NCBI RefSeq assembly: GCF_014836335.1
Contig: NZ_JACSRA010000014.1
Span: forward strand, 1 to 64,000
DNA from: Clostridium cibarium
GTDB taxonomy: Bacteria > Bacillota > Clostridia > Clostridiales > Clostridiaceae
Direction: 5' to 3'
Length of the DNA stretch: 64,000 nucleotides
In this document: one piece after another, positions 46,340 to 56,460 of the stretch
Layout of the letters: every line of letters starts with the position of its first letter
How positions within the stretch are numbered: the stretch's first letter is position 1
Position numbers and translations under genes: made by a program
The notes under the pieces: model-generated
Seen by the model: the letters and a program-made list of their open reading frames with translations, nothing else
Databases searched by the model: none
Told to the model about the DNA's origin: nothing

Positions 46340-46383
46340 AACTTTGAATTCTATAACCTTATTATTATAAAAGTACTTCTCTC

Positions 46384-46563
46384 TTATTTTTCTTCAATAA
46401 GCTTTTTCAACTTATTTTGAACTAACCACAATTTCTTTTGTTTTCTATTAAATGCTACCATCCTATTCTTATTATTCTTATTTTCCTCAATTAATCTTAT
46501 ATATTCTGCATCCGCAATTTTTAATGCATCTTCTATTACTAAAAGTTCTTCCTTAGAAAACAT
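46384..46563 (-). CDS. Small helical protein of unknown function
   Basis: 59 residues from the ATG at 46563, which has AGGAGGAG upstream; the frame from 46584 would cover that site. It is all-helical and charged: MFSKEELLVIEDALKIADAE, then a Lys/Asn-rich turn and KKLWLVQNKLKKLIEEK. There is no signal or membrane segment. Its family is not recognised, but the strong ribosome binding site, its own terminator and the amphipathic pattern make it a credible gene. Confidence 0.65.
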   Translation of the reverse strand: MFSKEELLVIEDALKIADAEYIRLIEENKNNKNRMVAFNRKQKKLWLVQNKLKKLIEEK

Positions 46564-46661
46564 AAAACTCCTCCTAAATAACACATTCTATATTTTAAAA
46601 ATTTTATTCATTACTTTTTATTCTATATTTTACTATATTCTTTGTAAATATAATTTATAAA

Positions 46662-46694
46662 AAACTAGCTTAGCACCTAAGACTAAGCTAGTTT
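46662..46694 (-). terminator. Terminator at the end of the lac-galactan operon
   Basis: AAACTAGCTTAG (46662-46673) pairs with CTAAGCTAGTTT (46683-46694), with T6 on the minus strand. Confidence 0.85.
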
Positions 46695-46760
46695 ATATCA
46701 ATTTAAACTCAGAAATTCTATTAAAAGAGTCACTCTTATTAAATAAGGCACCTCTTATTT

Positions 46761-47858
46761 TTATTTAAATGCGTCTATTGCTGTTGAGAATTTTAGAACA
46801 TTATTAGACACTTTAGTTGTTGCTCCTAATGGATACTTATCAGGAAGAACACTTGAATTAGCCTCAGGTTCCCAATAGAATACACCTAGTCCCTTTCCAT
46901 TTGGAACAGCTTTTACTTTATTTATTACTGCTTTAACCATGTTATAAGTATTTGTAGGATTACTTTCAAGTCCTCCAACTTCACAAATCATAACTTCTTT
47001 TCCATAACGAGCTACCATATCATTTAAATTGTTACCTAATGCATTAATATTTTTAGTATAATCAACGTTATTCCAATATGGATAATATGACATTCCTATC
47101 ACATCGTATTTAGCTCCCGCTGCTTTAAGTCCATCAAAAACACTTCTATATAAACTATTATCAGCCCCATTAGATAAGTGAATAATAGTCTTTGAAGATG
47201 GACTTACTGCCTTGATTGCATCATACCCCTGATTAATTAATTGAGCCCAGTTACTATAGTTTGAAGTACTTGCTGTAGGCCATAACATCCCTGAATTTGT
47301 TTCATTTCCTATCTGTACCCATTCTGGAGTTACTCCAGCATTTTTCAATGCATTCATAACATAATATGTGTGACTATAAACATCTTTTTTTAGTTGATTA
47401 AAATCATGATTTACCCATGCTAAAGGTTTGTCTTGATAAGCTGGATCTGCAAAATGGTCACTATAATGAAAATCAAGCATTACTCTCATCCCAAGCGCCT
47501 TTGCACGCTTAGCCATATAGATTACACCAGTTGTATCTGCATAACCTAATATACAACTTGTTCCATCATTTTTAGTCCATTGAAAATTTGATGGCGGATT
47601 AACAAATACTCTTAGTCTTACAGAATCAATTCCATGATCTTTTAGGATTTGAAGTGCGTCTTGTTGAGCTCCATTGTCATTTTGCCACTTTACTCCTTTA
47701 TTCTCCAATTGATTTAACCAACCAATATCAGCTCCTTTTGCAAAGGTAGTAGCAGCTTGTACAGGTATTGGCTTTGAAGCAATTCCAAGGGCAACCCCTG
47801 TTAACACTGATAAACTAAGAACTCCTGATATAATGGCTTTAATACTTTTTTTAAACAT
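46761..47858 (-). CDS. Secreted arabinogalactan endo-beta-1,4-galactanase (GH53)
   Basis: 365 residues with a signal peptide (about 1-35, PVQAA). The GH53 barrel has acid/base E186 in QIGNETNSG and nucleophile E293 in MICEVGG, and the conserved KGADIGWLNQLE at the mature start. It cuts type I (arabino)galactan and releases galacto-oligosaccharides for import. It is the last gene of the lac operon, 52 bp after lacC, which ties extracellular galactan attack to intracellular galactoside use. No carbohydrate-binding module or anchor is present. Confidence 0.95.
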   Translation of the reverse strand: MFKKSIKAIISGVLSLSVLTGVALGIASKPIPVQAATTFAKGADIGWLNQLENKGVKWQNDNGAQQDALQILKDHGIDSVRLRVFVNPPSNFQWTKNDGTSCILGYADTTGVIYMAKRAKALGMRVMLDFHYSDHFADPAYQDKPLAWVNHDFNQLKKDVYSHTYYVMNALKNAGVTPEWVQIGNETNSGMLWPTASTSNYSNWAQLINQGYDAIKAVSPSSKTIIHLSNGADNSLYRSVFDGLKAAGAKYDVIGMSYYPYWNNVDYTKNINALGNNLNDMVARYGKEVMICEVGGLESNPTNTYNMVKAVINKVKAVPNGKGLGVFYWEPEANSSVLPDKYPLGATTKVSNNVLKFSTAIDAFK

Positions 47859-47910
47859 ACTTTTTCCCCCTGTAAAATATTAGATTTATAATATAGCGAA
47901 TCATAATATA

Positions 47911-48837
47911 TTAGATTTCTTCAACTACAACTTTTTCAAGTAATTCATTAACTACATTTTCTTTTACACAACCTGTTTCCTTCTCTATAGCATTTGCTGT
48001 TCCACAAGCTGAAGCCAATTGCAGTATTTCTTTTATCCCATATCCTCTTTCTAATGCAACTGCTATTCCTGCTACATATGAATCTCCTGACCCAACTGTA
48101 TTAACTACCTGAACTTGAGGAAATGTTACTTTATAAAATTTTCCTTCATAGCCAGCTATTGAGCCTTCTTCTCCTAAAGATATTGCAACAAACTTTATTC
48201 CACTTTTTTGAAATTCCTTAATCTCTCTTATTGCATCTTCTACACATGTAATTTTTCTTCCTGTTAATACTTCTATCTCATCTCTGTTAGGTTTAATAAA
48301 GTAAGGCATTCCTTTAACACCTTCTCTTAAAAGTTCGCCACTACTATCTAGCAAAAACTTTTTGCCTTGAGAATTTGCCATTTCTATTAACTTCTTATAG
48401 AAGTCAACAGGAATATTTCTAGGAACACTTCCTGAGGCTACAACTACACTAGATAGAGAAAGCAGACTTTCATATTTTTCTAGAAATTCTTGCTGTTCTT
48501 CTATGCTAACTTCAGGTCCTGGTTCCAGTATTTCCGTTTGTACAAGATCATCTGTTATAAAAGCTAAACATTCTCTTGTTTCTCCATTAATTTTTACAAA
48601 ATCCTGCTTCACTCCATAATCTTGAAGCTTTTCTTGTATAAACTCTCCACTTTTCCCACCAAGAAACCCCGTTGCTATACAATTTTCCTTTAGGATAGTA
48701 GCTACATTAGCAACATGTAAACCTTTGCCCCCAGGTGTATTTTCTACAGTCCTTGCTCTCATTACTTGACCTTTTTCTATGTCTTTAATCTCATATCTTT
48801 TATCTATTGATGCATTCAAGTTTATAACTAATATCAT
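47911..48837 (-). CDS. lacC: Tagatose-6-phosphate kinase (PfkB family)
   Basis: 308 residues from the ATG at 48837, where AGGAG gives a good site; a longer frame starts at 48864. PfkB hallmarks are TPGGKGLHVANVATIL near the N-terminus and VNTVGSGDSYVAGIAVAL, with the catalytic Asp, near the C-terminus. In this operon it should convert tagatose-6-phosphate to tagatose-1,6-bisphosphate. The related 1-phosphofructokinase cannot be ruled out by sequence, but the neighbours decide it. A 267-bp gap with hairpins separates it from the aldolase gene. Confidence 0.85.
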   Translation of the reverse strand: MILVINLNASIDKRYEIKDIEKGQVMRARTVENTPGGKGLHVANVATILKENCIATGFLGGKSGEFIQEKLQDYGVKQDFVKINGETRECLAFITDDLVQTEILEPGPEVSIEEQQEFLEKYESLLSLSSVVVASGSVPRNIPVDFYKKLIEMANSQGKKFLLDSSGELLREGVKGMPYFIKPNRDEIEVLTGRKITCVEDAIREIKEFQKSGIKFVAISLGEEGSIAGYEGKFYKVTFPQVQVVNTVGSGDSYVAGIAVALERGYGIKEILQLASACGTANAIEKETGCVKENVVNELLEKVVVEEI

Positions 48838-48916
48838 ATTTTTTCTCCTTTTATGGTGTACCATTACTAATCAATCAAATATTTTTATATCTCCGCTAGT
48901 ATCCTGATTCTTATAA

Positions 48917-48943
48917 AGGCGTAGATTATTAAATTCTACGCCT
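48917..48943 (-). other. Hairpin inside the lac operon, between aldolase and lacC
   Basis: AGGCGTAGA (48917-48925) pairs perfectly with TCTACGCCT (48935-48943). Neither strand has a strong T run directly after it, so it may be an RNA processing or stability element, or a weak attenuator, rather than a full terminator. A second imperfect hairpin is near 49015-49042. Confidence 0.45.
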
Positions 48944-49104
48944 CTTCTATTGTGTTTTTTTATTTTATGTTTTAATATTAATCTGTACAATTTTTTTATT
49001 TATTTTTACTTGTCTTAGGTTTAGTATATCTATTCCTAAGATTTTTTTTATATCTTTCCATCGCATATCGACAATTATTTGTTCTATATATGCTAGTCCT
49101 ATTT

Positions 49105-49962
<858 letters not shown>

Positions 49963-49972
49963 CTACCATCTC

Positions 49973-51409
49973 CTAATATTCAATTTCATTTGAATCTACT
50001 AGTTCTTTAGTTTCTGCAATCTTTTTATACCAATAAGCACTTTTCTTTGGATATCTCTTTTGATCTTTATAATCTACATAAAATAAACCATAACGTTTAT
50101 TGTATCCATTTGACCAAGATAATACATCCATTAAAGACCATACATAATAACCTTTAACATTAATCCCTTCATCTATAGCTTTTAGAATGTATTCAAAATG
50201 TTTTTTAATATATTCTATACGAGGTGTATCATCTATCTTTCCATCAACAAAATCATCCTTATATCCCATTCCATTTTCAGCTATATATACTTTTTTATAA
50301 TTAGGATAATCCTTCTTTATTCTAAGTAATGTTTGATACATTCCTTGTGGATAGATTGGCCAATCCCAATCAGTAGTTTCAACTTCTGGATTATTAACAC
50401 GAGCACCTATTCCTTTAAGGGCAAAGATACTTGTCCCTTTTTCACCAGTTCCATTATGATGAATTTTACTTTCTCCTTCATAAGCCTTTAGAAAATGACT
50501 AGAATAATAATTCATTCCTAAGAAATCAATTTTCTTAGCAGCTGCCTTAATCACATCCATATCTCCATCATAAATTGCTAACTTTCCATTATTTTTAGAA
50601 AGTATTTCATTTACTGTTTCTAATGTTTCTTTGGCGTACTCACCTTTAAAGCATGCATCAAGCATAAATTTATTTGCTAATGTATCATCTAAATAAGCTG
50701 CTCTTTTATCTTCCTCAGAATCTGTTATCGGAACCTTTCCTTCAAGAGTGTGAACTATTCCAATTTCACCATTTAAATTCATGCTCTTATATAATTCAAT
50801 TACTTTAGCATGAGCAACCATCATATTATGCATAATTTGAACAGCTTTTTCTATGTCATATCTTATACTTGGTGGAAAGTTCCCAATTATATATCCATTT
50901 TGTGCTACAGACCAAGGTTCATTAAATGTTGCCCACTGCTTAACCCTGTCTCCAAAATTCTCAAAGCATACCTTTGCAAAATTAACAAAGTTATCTATAT
51001 TCCTTCTATCTAACCAGTCACCATTTTTAAATAATTGTAATGGTGTATCAAAATGATGTAATGTTACAAAAGGTTCTACATTGTTCTTTAAGCATTCATC
51101 AATAAGATCATTGTAATATTTAATACCTTTAGGATTAACTTCACCTACTCCATTTGGAATTACTCTACTCCATGAAATAGATACTCTTATTCCATTCACT
51201 CCAAACTTATTTGAAAGTTCAAGATCATCTTTATACTTATGATAAAAATCACTTGCTACATCCCCATTAAATTTGCTTTCTGGTCTATTTAAATATTCAT
51301 CCCATTCACATGGACCTCTTCCTTCTTCTTTAGCTGCCCCTTCAACTTGGTAAGCTGCTGTTGCTCCACCAAATATGAAATCATCTTCAAATTTATTCAT
51401 ATTATTCAT
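49973..51409 (-). CDS. lacG: 6-phospho-beta-galactosidase (GH1)
   Basis: 478 residues. GH1 acid/base E164 in TFNEPWS and nucleophile E378 in IAENGMG. The 6-phosphate pocket of LacG is conserved as S431, K438 and Y440 in LSWSNGYNKRYGLFY. The full-length match to lactococcal LacG is strong throughout. It hydrolyses lactose-6-phosphate, or galactobiose-type phosphates, delivered by the PTS. It lies 35 bp after lacE. Confidence 0.95.
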   Translation of the reverse strand: MNNMNKFEDDFIFGGATAAYQVEGAAKEEGRGPCEWDEYLNRPESKFNGDVASDFYHKYKDDLELSNKFGVNGIRVSISWSRVIPNGVGEVNPKGIKYYNDLIDECLKNNVEPFVTLHHFDTPLQLFKNGDWLDRRNIDNFVNFAKVCFENFGDRVKQWATFNEPWSVAQNGYIIGNFPPSIRYDIEKAVQIMHNMMVAHAKVIELYKSMNLNGEIGIVHTLEGKVPITDSEEDKRAAYLDDTLANKFMLDACFKGEYAKETLETVNEILSKNNGKLAIYDGDMDVIKAAAKKIDFLGMNYYSSHFLKAYEGESKIHHNGTGEKGTSIFALKGIGARVNNPEVETTDWDWPIYPQGMYQTLLRIKKDYPNYKKVYIAENGMGYKDDFVDGKIDDTPRIEYIKKHFEYILKAIDEGINVKGYYVWSLMDVLSWSNGYNKRYGLFYVDYKDQKRYPKKSAYWYKKIAETKELVDSNEIEY

Positions 51410-51444
51410 TACCTCCTGTCATTACTATTGTTATGTTGTGTATA

Positions 51445-53121
51445 TTATTTATTTATTAAGTCTAATGCAAACTTTAATGCCGCATCTGGATCTCTAGTTA
51501 ATTTTACATATTCTTGACCTGAAGTTGTTGCTGATTTAGTTCCCTTTGCATCACAATCGCTCTTTAATTCGTCATACATTGATGCCATTTGTGGGGCTAA
51601 TACAATTAAATCAAAATCTATTATCTTTTCTTTATGTTGACCATAAGCCATAGCTATTGAATCTAAGTTTACTCCATGTTCTTTAGCGCCCTTTGATATT
51701 GCTTTTGCAAGCATACTGCTTGTAGCACCACTTGCACAAAGTACTAATACTGCTAATTCTTTATCTGTTTTACTTTCTAACTTAACCTCTTTTAACGCAG
51801 GTTTAACAGTTTCCTCTTTAACTTGTACTACTTCCTCTACCCCTTCACCAGCTATTTGAGCTTCCTTAGCAAGTAATTCTCTATCATAGTACTTAAAGAA
51901 TGGATAATAAATTACAGTGTCAATTACTAATAATAAGGGCGCTAGTACAAATGATAATTTTGCAAATCCTGTTCCTAAAATTAAACCTATTGTACCTGGG
52001 GTTGTCCATGGTAAGGTATAAATAAATCCATTCATTCCTAAACCATCAATAAAGAATTTAAATAACCATACATTTACTATTGGAGTCACAATAAATGGTA
52101 CAAATAATATCGGATTTAATACAATTGGTGCACCAAATAATATTGGTTCATTTACTGCAAATAGTACTGGAATAATAGAAGTTCTACCAACTGCTTTTAA
52201 TTGTTTTGATTTAGCTATAAAGGCACACATAGCTGTAAACATTAAAGTAGCACCAGTTCCTCCAAGAGTTGCTACGAAATATGAAGTTCCATGAGTCAAT
52301 GCATTAACTGCATGTTCACCAGATTGGAATAATTTTAGATTAGCATCAACATTTGCTATATATATTGCTGTTACTGCTGGCTCTACTATAGATGGCCCAT
52401 GAATACCAACAAACCAGAACATTGCCATAGCTCCAAATATTACAGCTAATCCTGCATATCCATCTGCTGCTGTAAATAAAGGCTTAAACACTTCTAAAAT
52501 CCATGCACTGAAACTCATTCCAGCTACATCTCTGAATCCTATATCTACTAACCAAAAGAATAAAACTGATAGAGCTAATGGAATTAAATCTGCAAAAGTT
52601 TGTGATATATTATGTGGAACTTCATCTGGCATTTTTATGGTAACATTATTCTTAACACATACTTTATAGATATTAGGAACTATAAATGCTACTACAAAGG
52701 CTGATAATAATCCCTTTGTTCCCATATAAGTACTTGAAAATCCACCTTCAATAGAATCTACACTTAGTAATAAGAAACAACTTATAGATACAATCATTAC
52801 CGATACTGGATTAATTTGTCTAAGCTTGGGTAATTTATTGTTAAAATTATCTGCTAGACTTTTAGCAATTGTTGCTACCATTAGAACCGCTAATATTCCC
52901 ATTGAATAGTTATATGCTTTCCAAAGCATATTACTTACATCATCAGACCAATAAAAATCAAATATATTAGGCACACAAGCAATTAATATGAATATACTTG
53001 AAAATAAAACAACAGGTATACAACCGATAAATCCATCTCTAATTGCTCTCAAATACGGATTATTTGATATTTTTTCAAAGGCTGGTTTCATCTTTTCAAT
53101 TAGTTTAATTAACTTTCCCAT
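51445..53121 (-). CDS. lacE: PTS lactose-family EIICB component
   Basis: 558 residues. The EIIC membrane part (about 25-410, ten or so helices) is followed by a fused EIIB domain (about 455-558) with phospho-cysteine C462 in LVLCASGATSS. This is the lactose/cellobiose (Lac) PTS class. Phosphate from LacF is passed to C462 and then to the sugar during import. A Glu/Val-rich linker joins the two domains. It lies 77 bp after lacF. Confidence 0.95.
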   Translation of the reverse strand: MGKLIKLIEKMKPAFEKISNNPYLRAIRDGFIGCIPVVLFSSIFILIACVPNIFDFYWSDDVSNMLWKAYNYSMGILAVLMVATIAKSLADNFNNKLPKLRQINPVSVMIVSISCFLLLSVDSIEGGFSSTYMGTKGLLSAFVVAFIVPNIYKVCVKNNVTIKMPDEVPHNISQTFADLIPLALSVLFFWLVDIGFRDVAGMSFSAWILEVFKPLFTAADGYAGLAVIFGAMAMFWFVGIHGPSIVEPAVTAIYIANVDANLKLFQSGEHAVNALTHGTSYFVATLGGTGATLMFTAMCAFIAKSKQLKAVGRTSIIPVLFAVNEPILFGAPIVLNPILFVPFIVTPIVNVWLFKFFIDGLGMNGFIYTLPWTTPGTIGLILGTGFAKLSFVLAPLLLVIDTVIYYPFFKYYDRELLAKEAQIAGEGVEEVVQVKEETVKPALKEVKLESKTDKELAVLVLCASGATSSMLAKAISKGAKEHGVNLDSIAMAYGQHKEKIIDFDLIVLAPQMASMYDELKSDCDAKGTKSATTSGQEYVKLTRDPDAALKFALDLINK

Positions 53122-53198
53122 TATATAATTCCTCCTCAGATTAGATTACTATAAATCGCCCTATAAACTACTTTATCTGACGTTTATTATTTTTTAGG

Positions 53199-53513
53199 CT
53201 AATTACATTTCTTACTTAACTTTAAGAAACCCTTTACAATATCCCTTAAAAGCATCACTGTCATTAAGTGATCTTGTGCATGAACCATCAAGAAACTAAC
53301 ATCTACCTTTTCTCCTCTTGCTTCCATTTGGATCATATTTGTTTGAACTTTATGAGCTTCTTGGATACAATCATTTCCCTCTTCTATTAATTTTTCTGCC
53401 TTATCAAATTCTCCATCTGTAGCTGCATTCATAGCTTCTATATATTTAGTTCTCGCATCTCCTGCAAAAGCTACTATTTCAATTGTTGTTAATTCTAATT
53501 CTTCTCTAGTCAT
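53199..53513 (-). CDS. lacF: PTS lactose-specific EIIA component
   Basis: 104 residues. A helical EIIA-Lac protein with H78 in FLMVHAQDHLMT, the phospho-acceptor, and D81, likely trimer metal ligand. It accepts phosphate from HPr and donates it to LacE. It lies between lacB and lacE. Confidence 0.95.
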   Translation of the reverse strand: MTREELELTTIEIVAFAGDARTKYIEAMNAATDGEFDKAEKLIEEGNDCIQEAHKVQTNMIQMEARGEKVDVSFLMVHAQDHLMTVMLLRDIVKGFLKLSKKCN

Positions 53514-53549
53514 TTAAAATCATCCTCCCAATCAGGCTATTTATTATTA

Positions 53550-54068
53550 TTAATCGTGATATTCTCCTCTGTCCCACTTTTCTAAAAATTCATCAAAGAA
53601 ATGTTCATTTCCAAACTGATCATCCTTTTGAGTTGCTATAGCATCTATTTTAGCTATAATCTTTTTATCTTCTTCAGTTGGTTCAAATTTTGTTTCTAAG
53701 AAAGCATCTATTATATTTTCCATTAACCCAACTCCTGTTATTCTTCCACCAAATGCAATTATATTTGCATTTAAATGCTTCTTAGCATACACAGCTGTCG
53801 ATACATCTCTTACTAAAGCTGCTCTTGTCCCTACAACCTTAGCTGTAGAAGCACTTATTCCAACGCCTGTCCCACAAAGAACTACTCCTAAATCAGCTTC
53901 CTTAGATACAACTTTTTCAGCTGCTTTCTTTCCAAATATAGCGTAATGTGTTCTTACATGATCATAAGTTCCACAATCTATTACCTCATGTCCTTTCTCT
54001 GTTAAGTACTCTACTATATGTATTTTTCTATCTGTAACAATATGGTCACATGCAACTGCAATTCTCAT
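53550..54068 (-). CDS. lacB: Galactose-6-phosphate isomerase, LacB subunit
   Basis: 172 residues, RpiB/LacAB fold: [14 protein letters not shown] at the start, [22 protein letters not shown] with the active-site Cys, and IAFGGRITG. It forms a heteromer with LacA and turns galactose-6-phosphate into tagatose-6-phosphate. It lies 15 bp after lacA. Confidence 0.95.
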   Translation of the reverse strand: MRIAVACDHIVTDRKIHIVEYLTEKGHEVIDCGTYDHVRTHYAIFGKKAAEKVVSKEADLGVVLCGTGVGISASTAKVVGTRAALVRDVSTAVYAKKHLNANIIAFGGRITGVGLMENIIDAFLETKFEPTEEDKKIIAKIDAIATQKDDQFGNEHFFDEFLEKWDRGEYHD

Positions 54069-54083
54069 CTTCTATTCCTCCTC

Positions 54084-54509
54084 TTATAACATTTTATTCA
54101 ACATATCTACTCTTATTTGATGTCTTCCACCAGCATATTCAGATTCTAAATATGCATCTACTAATGCTTCTGCTAATTTTTCTCCTACTATTCCTGAACC
54201 AATTGCTATAATCGATGTATTATTATGGCTTCTTGTCATATAAGCTGAATGTTCATCTGAAACTTCTGCACATATAATCCCTTTATGCTTGTTAGCTGCC
54301 ATAAAAGATCCAGCACCATATTCATCTATTAATATTCCTCTATCCCCTTCATTAGATAAAATTCCTTTGCAAACTCTATCTGCCGAATCTACAAAATCCA
54401 CTTCATCTTCTGTTTTATCCAATACATCATGGCCCTTTTTTAATAAATAATCCTTTAAATATTCTTTTAACTTTATTCCTGCTTTATCTGAACCAATTAA
54501 AACTTTCAC
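54084..54509 (-). CDS. lacA: Galactose-6-phosphate isomerase, LacA subunit
   Basis: 141 residues with a GTG start directly after the lacR stop (2-bp gap), with a strong GAGGAGG site inside the lacR end. RpiB/LacAB fold: [43 protein letters not shown]. It partners LacB. Confidence 0.94.
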   Translation of the reverse strand: MKVLIGSDKAGIKLKEYLKDYLLKKGHDVLDKTEDEVDFVDSADRVCKGILSNEGDRGILIDEYGAGSFMAANKHKGIICAEVSDEHSAYMTRSHNNTSIIAIGSGIVGEKLAEALVDAYLESEYAGGRHQIRVDMLNKML

Positions 54510-54511
54510 TT

Positions 54512-55279
54512 TTATTCCTCCTCTATCTTATCTATTACTTTACAATATCTTGAATACTTCTTCTTCATACCAGGATCAATTCCTGAATCTGTTACTAAAG
54601 CCGTAACATCTTCTAATTGATATAATGTAAAAAAGTCTTCTTTTTCTATTTTTGTAGAATCACAAATAACATATCTACTTATGGCATTGTTCATAATAAT
54701 CTTCTGTCCAACGCCTTCTTCTTCATTAGAAGTCATAATATTATTATCAGAAATTCCATTTGCCCCTATAAAGGCTGTCTTAACTCTTATTTTTCCTAAA
54801 GCTTCATTTGCGAAACTCCCAATAAAAGTGCTTGTTTTCTCCCTTAACCTTCCTCCAATAAGTATTAATTCAAATCTCTTATCATCCTTAAACTTATCAA
54901 ATACATTAAGACAATTTGTTATAATTTTTGCAGAAGAAACATTAATATAATCATAAATATGTTCACTTGTTGTTCCTGGTCCAATATAAACAATATCGTT
55001 TTCCTTAATTAAACTTGCTGCAATCTTTGCAACTTCAATTTTCTTATCTATATTTAATGTTCTTTTTTCATTAGGAGACAATTCTTCAAATTTAACATTT
55101 TCTTTACTTCTTGCTCCACCATGAATCCTTACAAGTAAACCTTGTTCTTCTAAATACTTAAGGTCTCTTCTTAGTGTCATTTCAGTAGCTTCTAGCTTTT
55201 CTGTTAGTTCTGAAATTCTTATTATTCCAAGCCTATTTACAGTTTCTAAAATTAGTTGTTGTCTTTCTTCCTTTAACAT
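54512..55279 (-). CDS. lacR: DeoR family repressor LacR
   Basis: 255 residues. The N-terminal DeoR winged helix spans about 1-57 ([21 protein letters not shown], then [22 protein letters not shown]), with a sugar-phosphate-binding domain behind ([33 protein letters not shown]). In classical systems LacR represses until tagatose-6-phosphate accumulates. It is the first gene of its own operon, so autorepression is expected. AT-rich TTGTTT repeats at 55349-55404 in the leader are candidate operators. Confidence 0.93.
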   Translation of the reverse strand: MLKEERQQLILETVNRLGIIRISELTEKLEATEMTLRRDLKYLEEQGLLVRIHGGARSKENVKFEELSPNEKRTLNIDKKIEVAKIAASLIKENDIVYIGPGTTSEHIYDYINVSSAKIITNCLNVFDKFKDDKRFELILIGGRLREKTSTFIGSFANEALGKIRVKTAFIGANGISDNNIMTSNEEEGVGQKIIMNNAISRYVICDSTKIEKEDFFTLYQLEDVTALVTDSGIDPGMKKKYSRYCKVIDKIEEE

Positions 55280-55348
55280 TCTACCTCACCTTACTTTACT
55301 TAATTTCATCTATATATTATGCAAAAGTAAGTTTATCTCCTCCCACAC

Positions 55349-55404
55349 ATTTATTGTTTGTATATATGTTTGATTTTTTTCTATTTTGTTCTCTTTTGTT
55401 TATA
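55349..55404 (-). promoter_or_regulatory. Candidate LacR (DeoR-type) operator repeats
   Basis: The plus strand carries repeated TTGTTT, TGTTTG, TTTTGTT and TTTTGTTTA elements between the promoter at 55410-55437 and the lacR start. DeoR/LacR proteins bind such T-rich repeats. The evidence is pattern only. Confidence 0.45.
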
Positions 55405-55409
55405 TCTTT

Positions 55410-55437
55410 ATTATATATCGTTTTCAGAAAGTTGCAA
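55410..55437 (-). promoter_or_regulatory. lac operon promoter overlapped by a catabolite-repression-like site
   Basis: Minus strand: TTGCAA (55432-55437), 16 bp, TATAAT (55410-55415). TGAAAACG (55419-55426), the left half of the CcpA cre consensus, lies inside the spacer. A perfect palindrome AAGTTGCAACTT (55429-55440) overlaps the -35 element. Binding there would block polymerase. Confidence 0.6.
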
Positions 55438-55535
55438 CTTATTATTTTCCGCTTTTACATTGAATTATTTCAATTTATTTAAAGTTAACTAGTACTTTCT
55501 CATTTTTTCTTCTCTTTCCTATATTGACCACCTCC

Positions 55536-55550
55536 TTGTAAACGTTAATA
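55536..55550. promoter_or_regulatory. cre-like site in the lacR / flavoprotein intergenic region
   Basis: TTGTAAACGTTAATA matches the CcpA consensus WTGNAANCGNWNNCW at all but one fixed position. It lies about 100 bp upstream of the lac promoter and 185 bp before the flavoprotein gene. The 455-bp gap has no other gene. Confidence 0.45.
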
Positions 55551-55734
55551 TGAGCGATTCTTATTATTCCACGACTTTGCTTAATAATTAATTGTTCTTT
55601 AATGTTCTTTTTAAACATTTCTTCTCTTCTATACCTCATAATATAAGGCTATATTGTGTATTTTTTACATTTTTGCTGTATACTATATATTAAAGTTATT
55701 AAGTTATATATAAATAAAATGAGGTGGTTTAATT

Positions 55735-56361
55735 ATGAAGGTTTTACTCATTAATGGAAGCCCTAAAGCTCAGGGTTGTACTTACACTGCTTTAAGCGAA
55801 GTAGCTAAAGAATTAAAAAAAGAAAATATCGAAGCAGAAATATTTCATGTAGGAAATGATCCTATTCGAGGATGTATGGGGTGTGGTGGATGTTCTAAAA
55901 CTAATTCTGGTAAATGTGTGTTTAACAATGATACTGTAAATATTGCACTTGAAAAAGCCAAAGAAGCTGATGCTTTTATCTTTGGATCTCCTGTTCACTA
56001 TGCAGCTCCATCTGGCTCAATTACATCTTTTTTAGATAGATTTTTTTATGCGGGAAACTGTTTCCAATACAAACCTGGTGCTGCAGTTGTAAGTTGCCGT
56101 CGTGGTGGTGCTGCATCAACTTTTGATCAGTTAAATAAATATTTTTCTATTTCTAATATGCCTATTGTATCTTCTCAATACTGGAATATGGTTCACGGAA
56201 ACACTCCCGAAGAAGTAAAACAAGATTTAGAAGGAATGCAAACAATGAGAACTTTAGGAAGAAATATGGCTTGGCTTTTAAAATCCATACAAGCTGGTAA
56301 GGATGCTGGTCTTTCACTTCCTAAAAAAGAACAAAAAATAGCAACCAACTTTATAAGATAA
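55735..56361 (+). CDS. Flavodoxin-family NAD(P)H-dependent oxidoreductase with iron-sulfur-type cysteine motif
   Basis: 208 residues. The flavodoxin-like fold opens with VLLINGSPKAQGCT (FMN phosphate loop) and has GSPVHYAAPSGSITSFLDR. A compact cysteine motif C47-x2-C50-x2-C53-x7-C61 matches the spacing seen in iron-sulfur flavoproteins, so a 4Fe-4S cluster next to FMN is possible. Many relatives are plain FMN reductases. It is divergent from lacR, with a GAGGTGG site, and probably acts in electron transfer or detoxification; the link to lactose use is not evident. Confidence 0.85.
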   Translation: MKVLLINGSPKAQGCTYTALSEVAKELKKENIEAEIFHVGNDPIRGCMGCGGCSKTNSGKCVFNNDTVNIALEKAKEADAFIFGSPVHYAAPSGSITSFLDRFFYAGNCFQYKPGAAVVSCRRGGAASTFDQLNKYFSISNMPIVSSQYWNMVHGNTPEEVKQDLEGMQTMRTLGRNMAWLLKSIQAGKDAGLSLPKKEQKIATNFIR

Positions 56362-56362
56362 T

Positions 56363-56390
56363 AAAAAAAGTGGCAAAGCCACTTTTTTTT
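56363..56390 (+). terminator. Terminator after the flavoprotein gene
   Basis: GTGGC and GCCAC arms with long A and T extensions around a three-base AAA loop. It can also stop transcription from the other side. Confidence 0.85.
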
Positions 56391-56460
56391 ATCTTCGATA
56401 GCAATTTTCTTCTATTTGCTCATACTTTAAAATTTTTCTAGATTTCATGAATTCCGCTCT

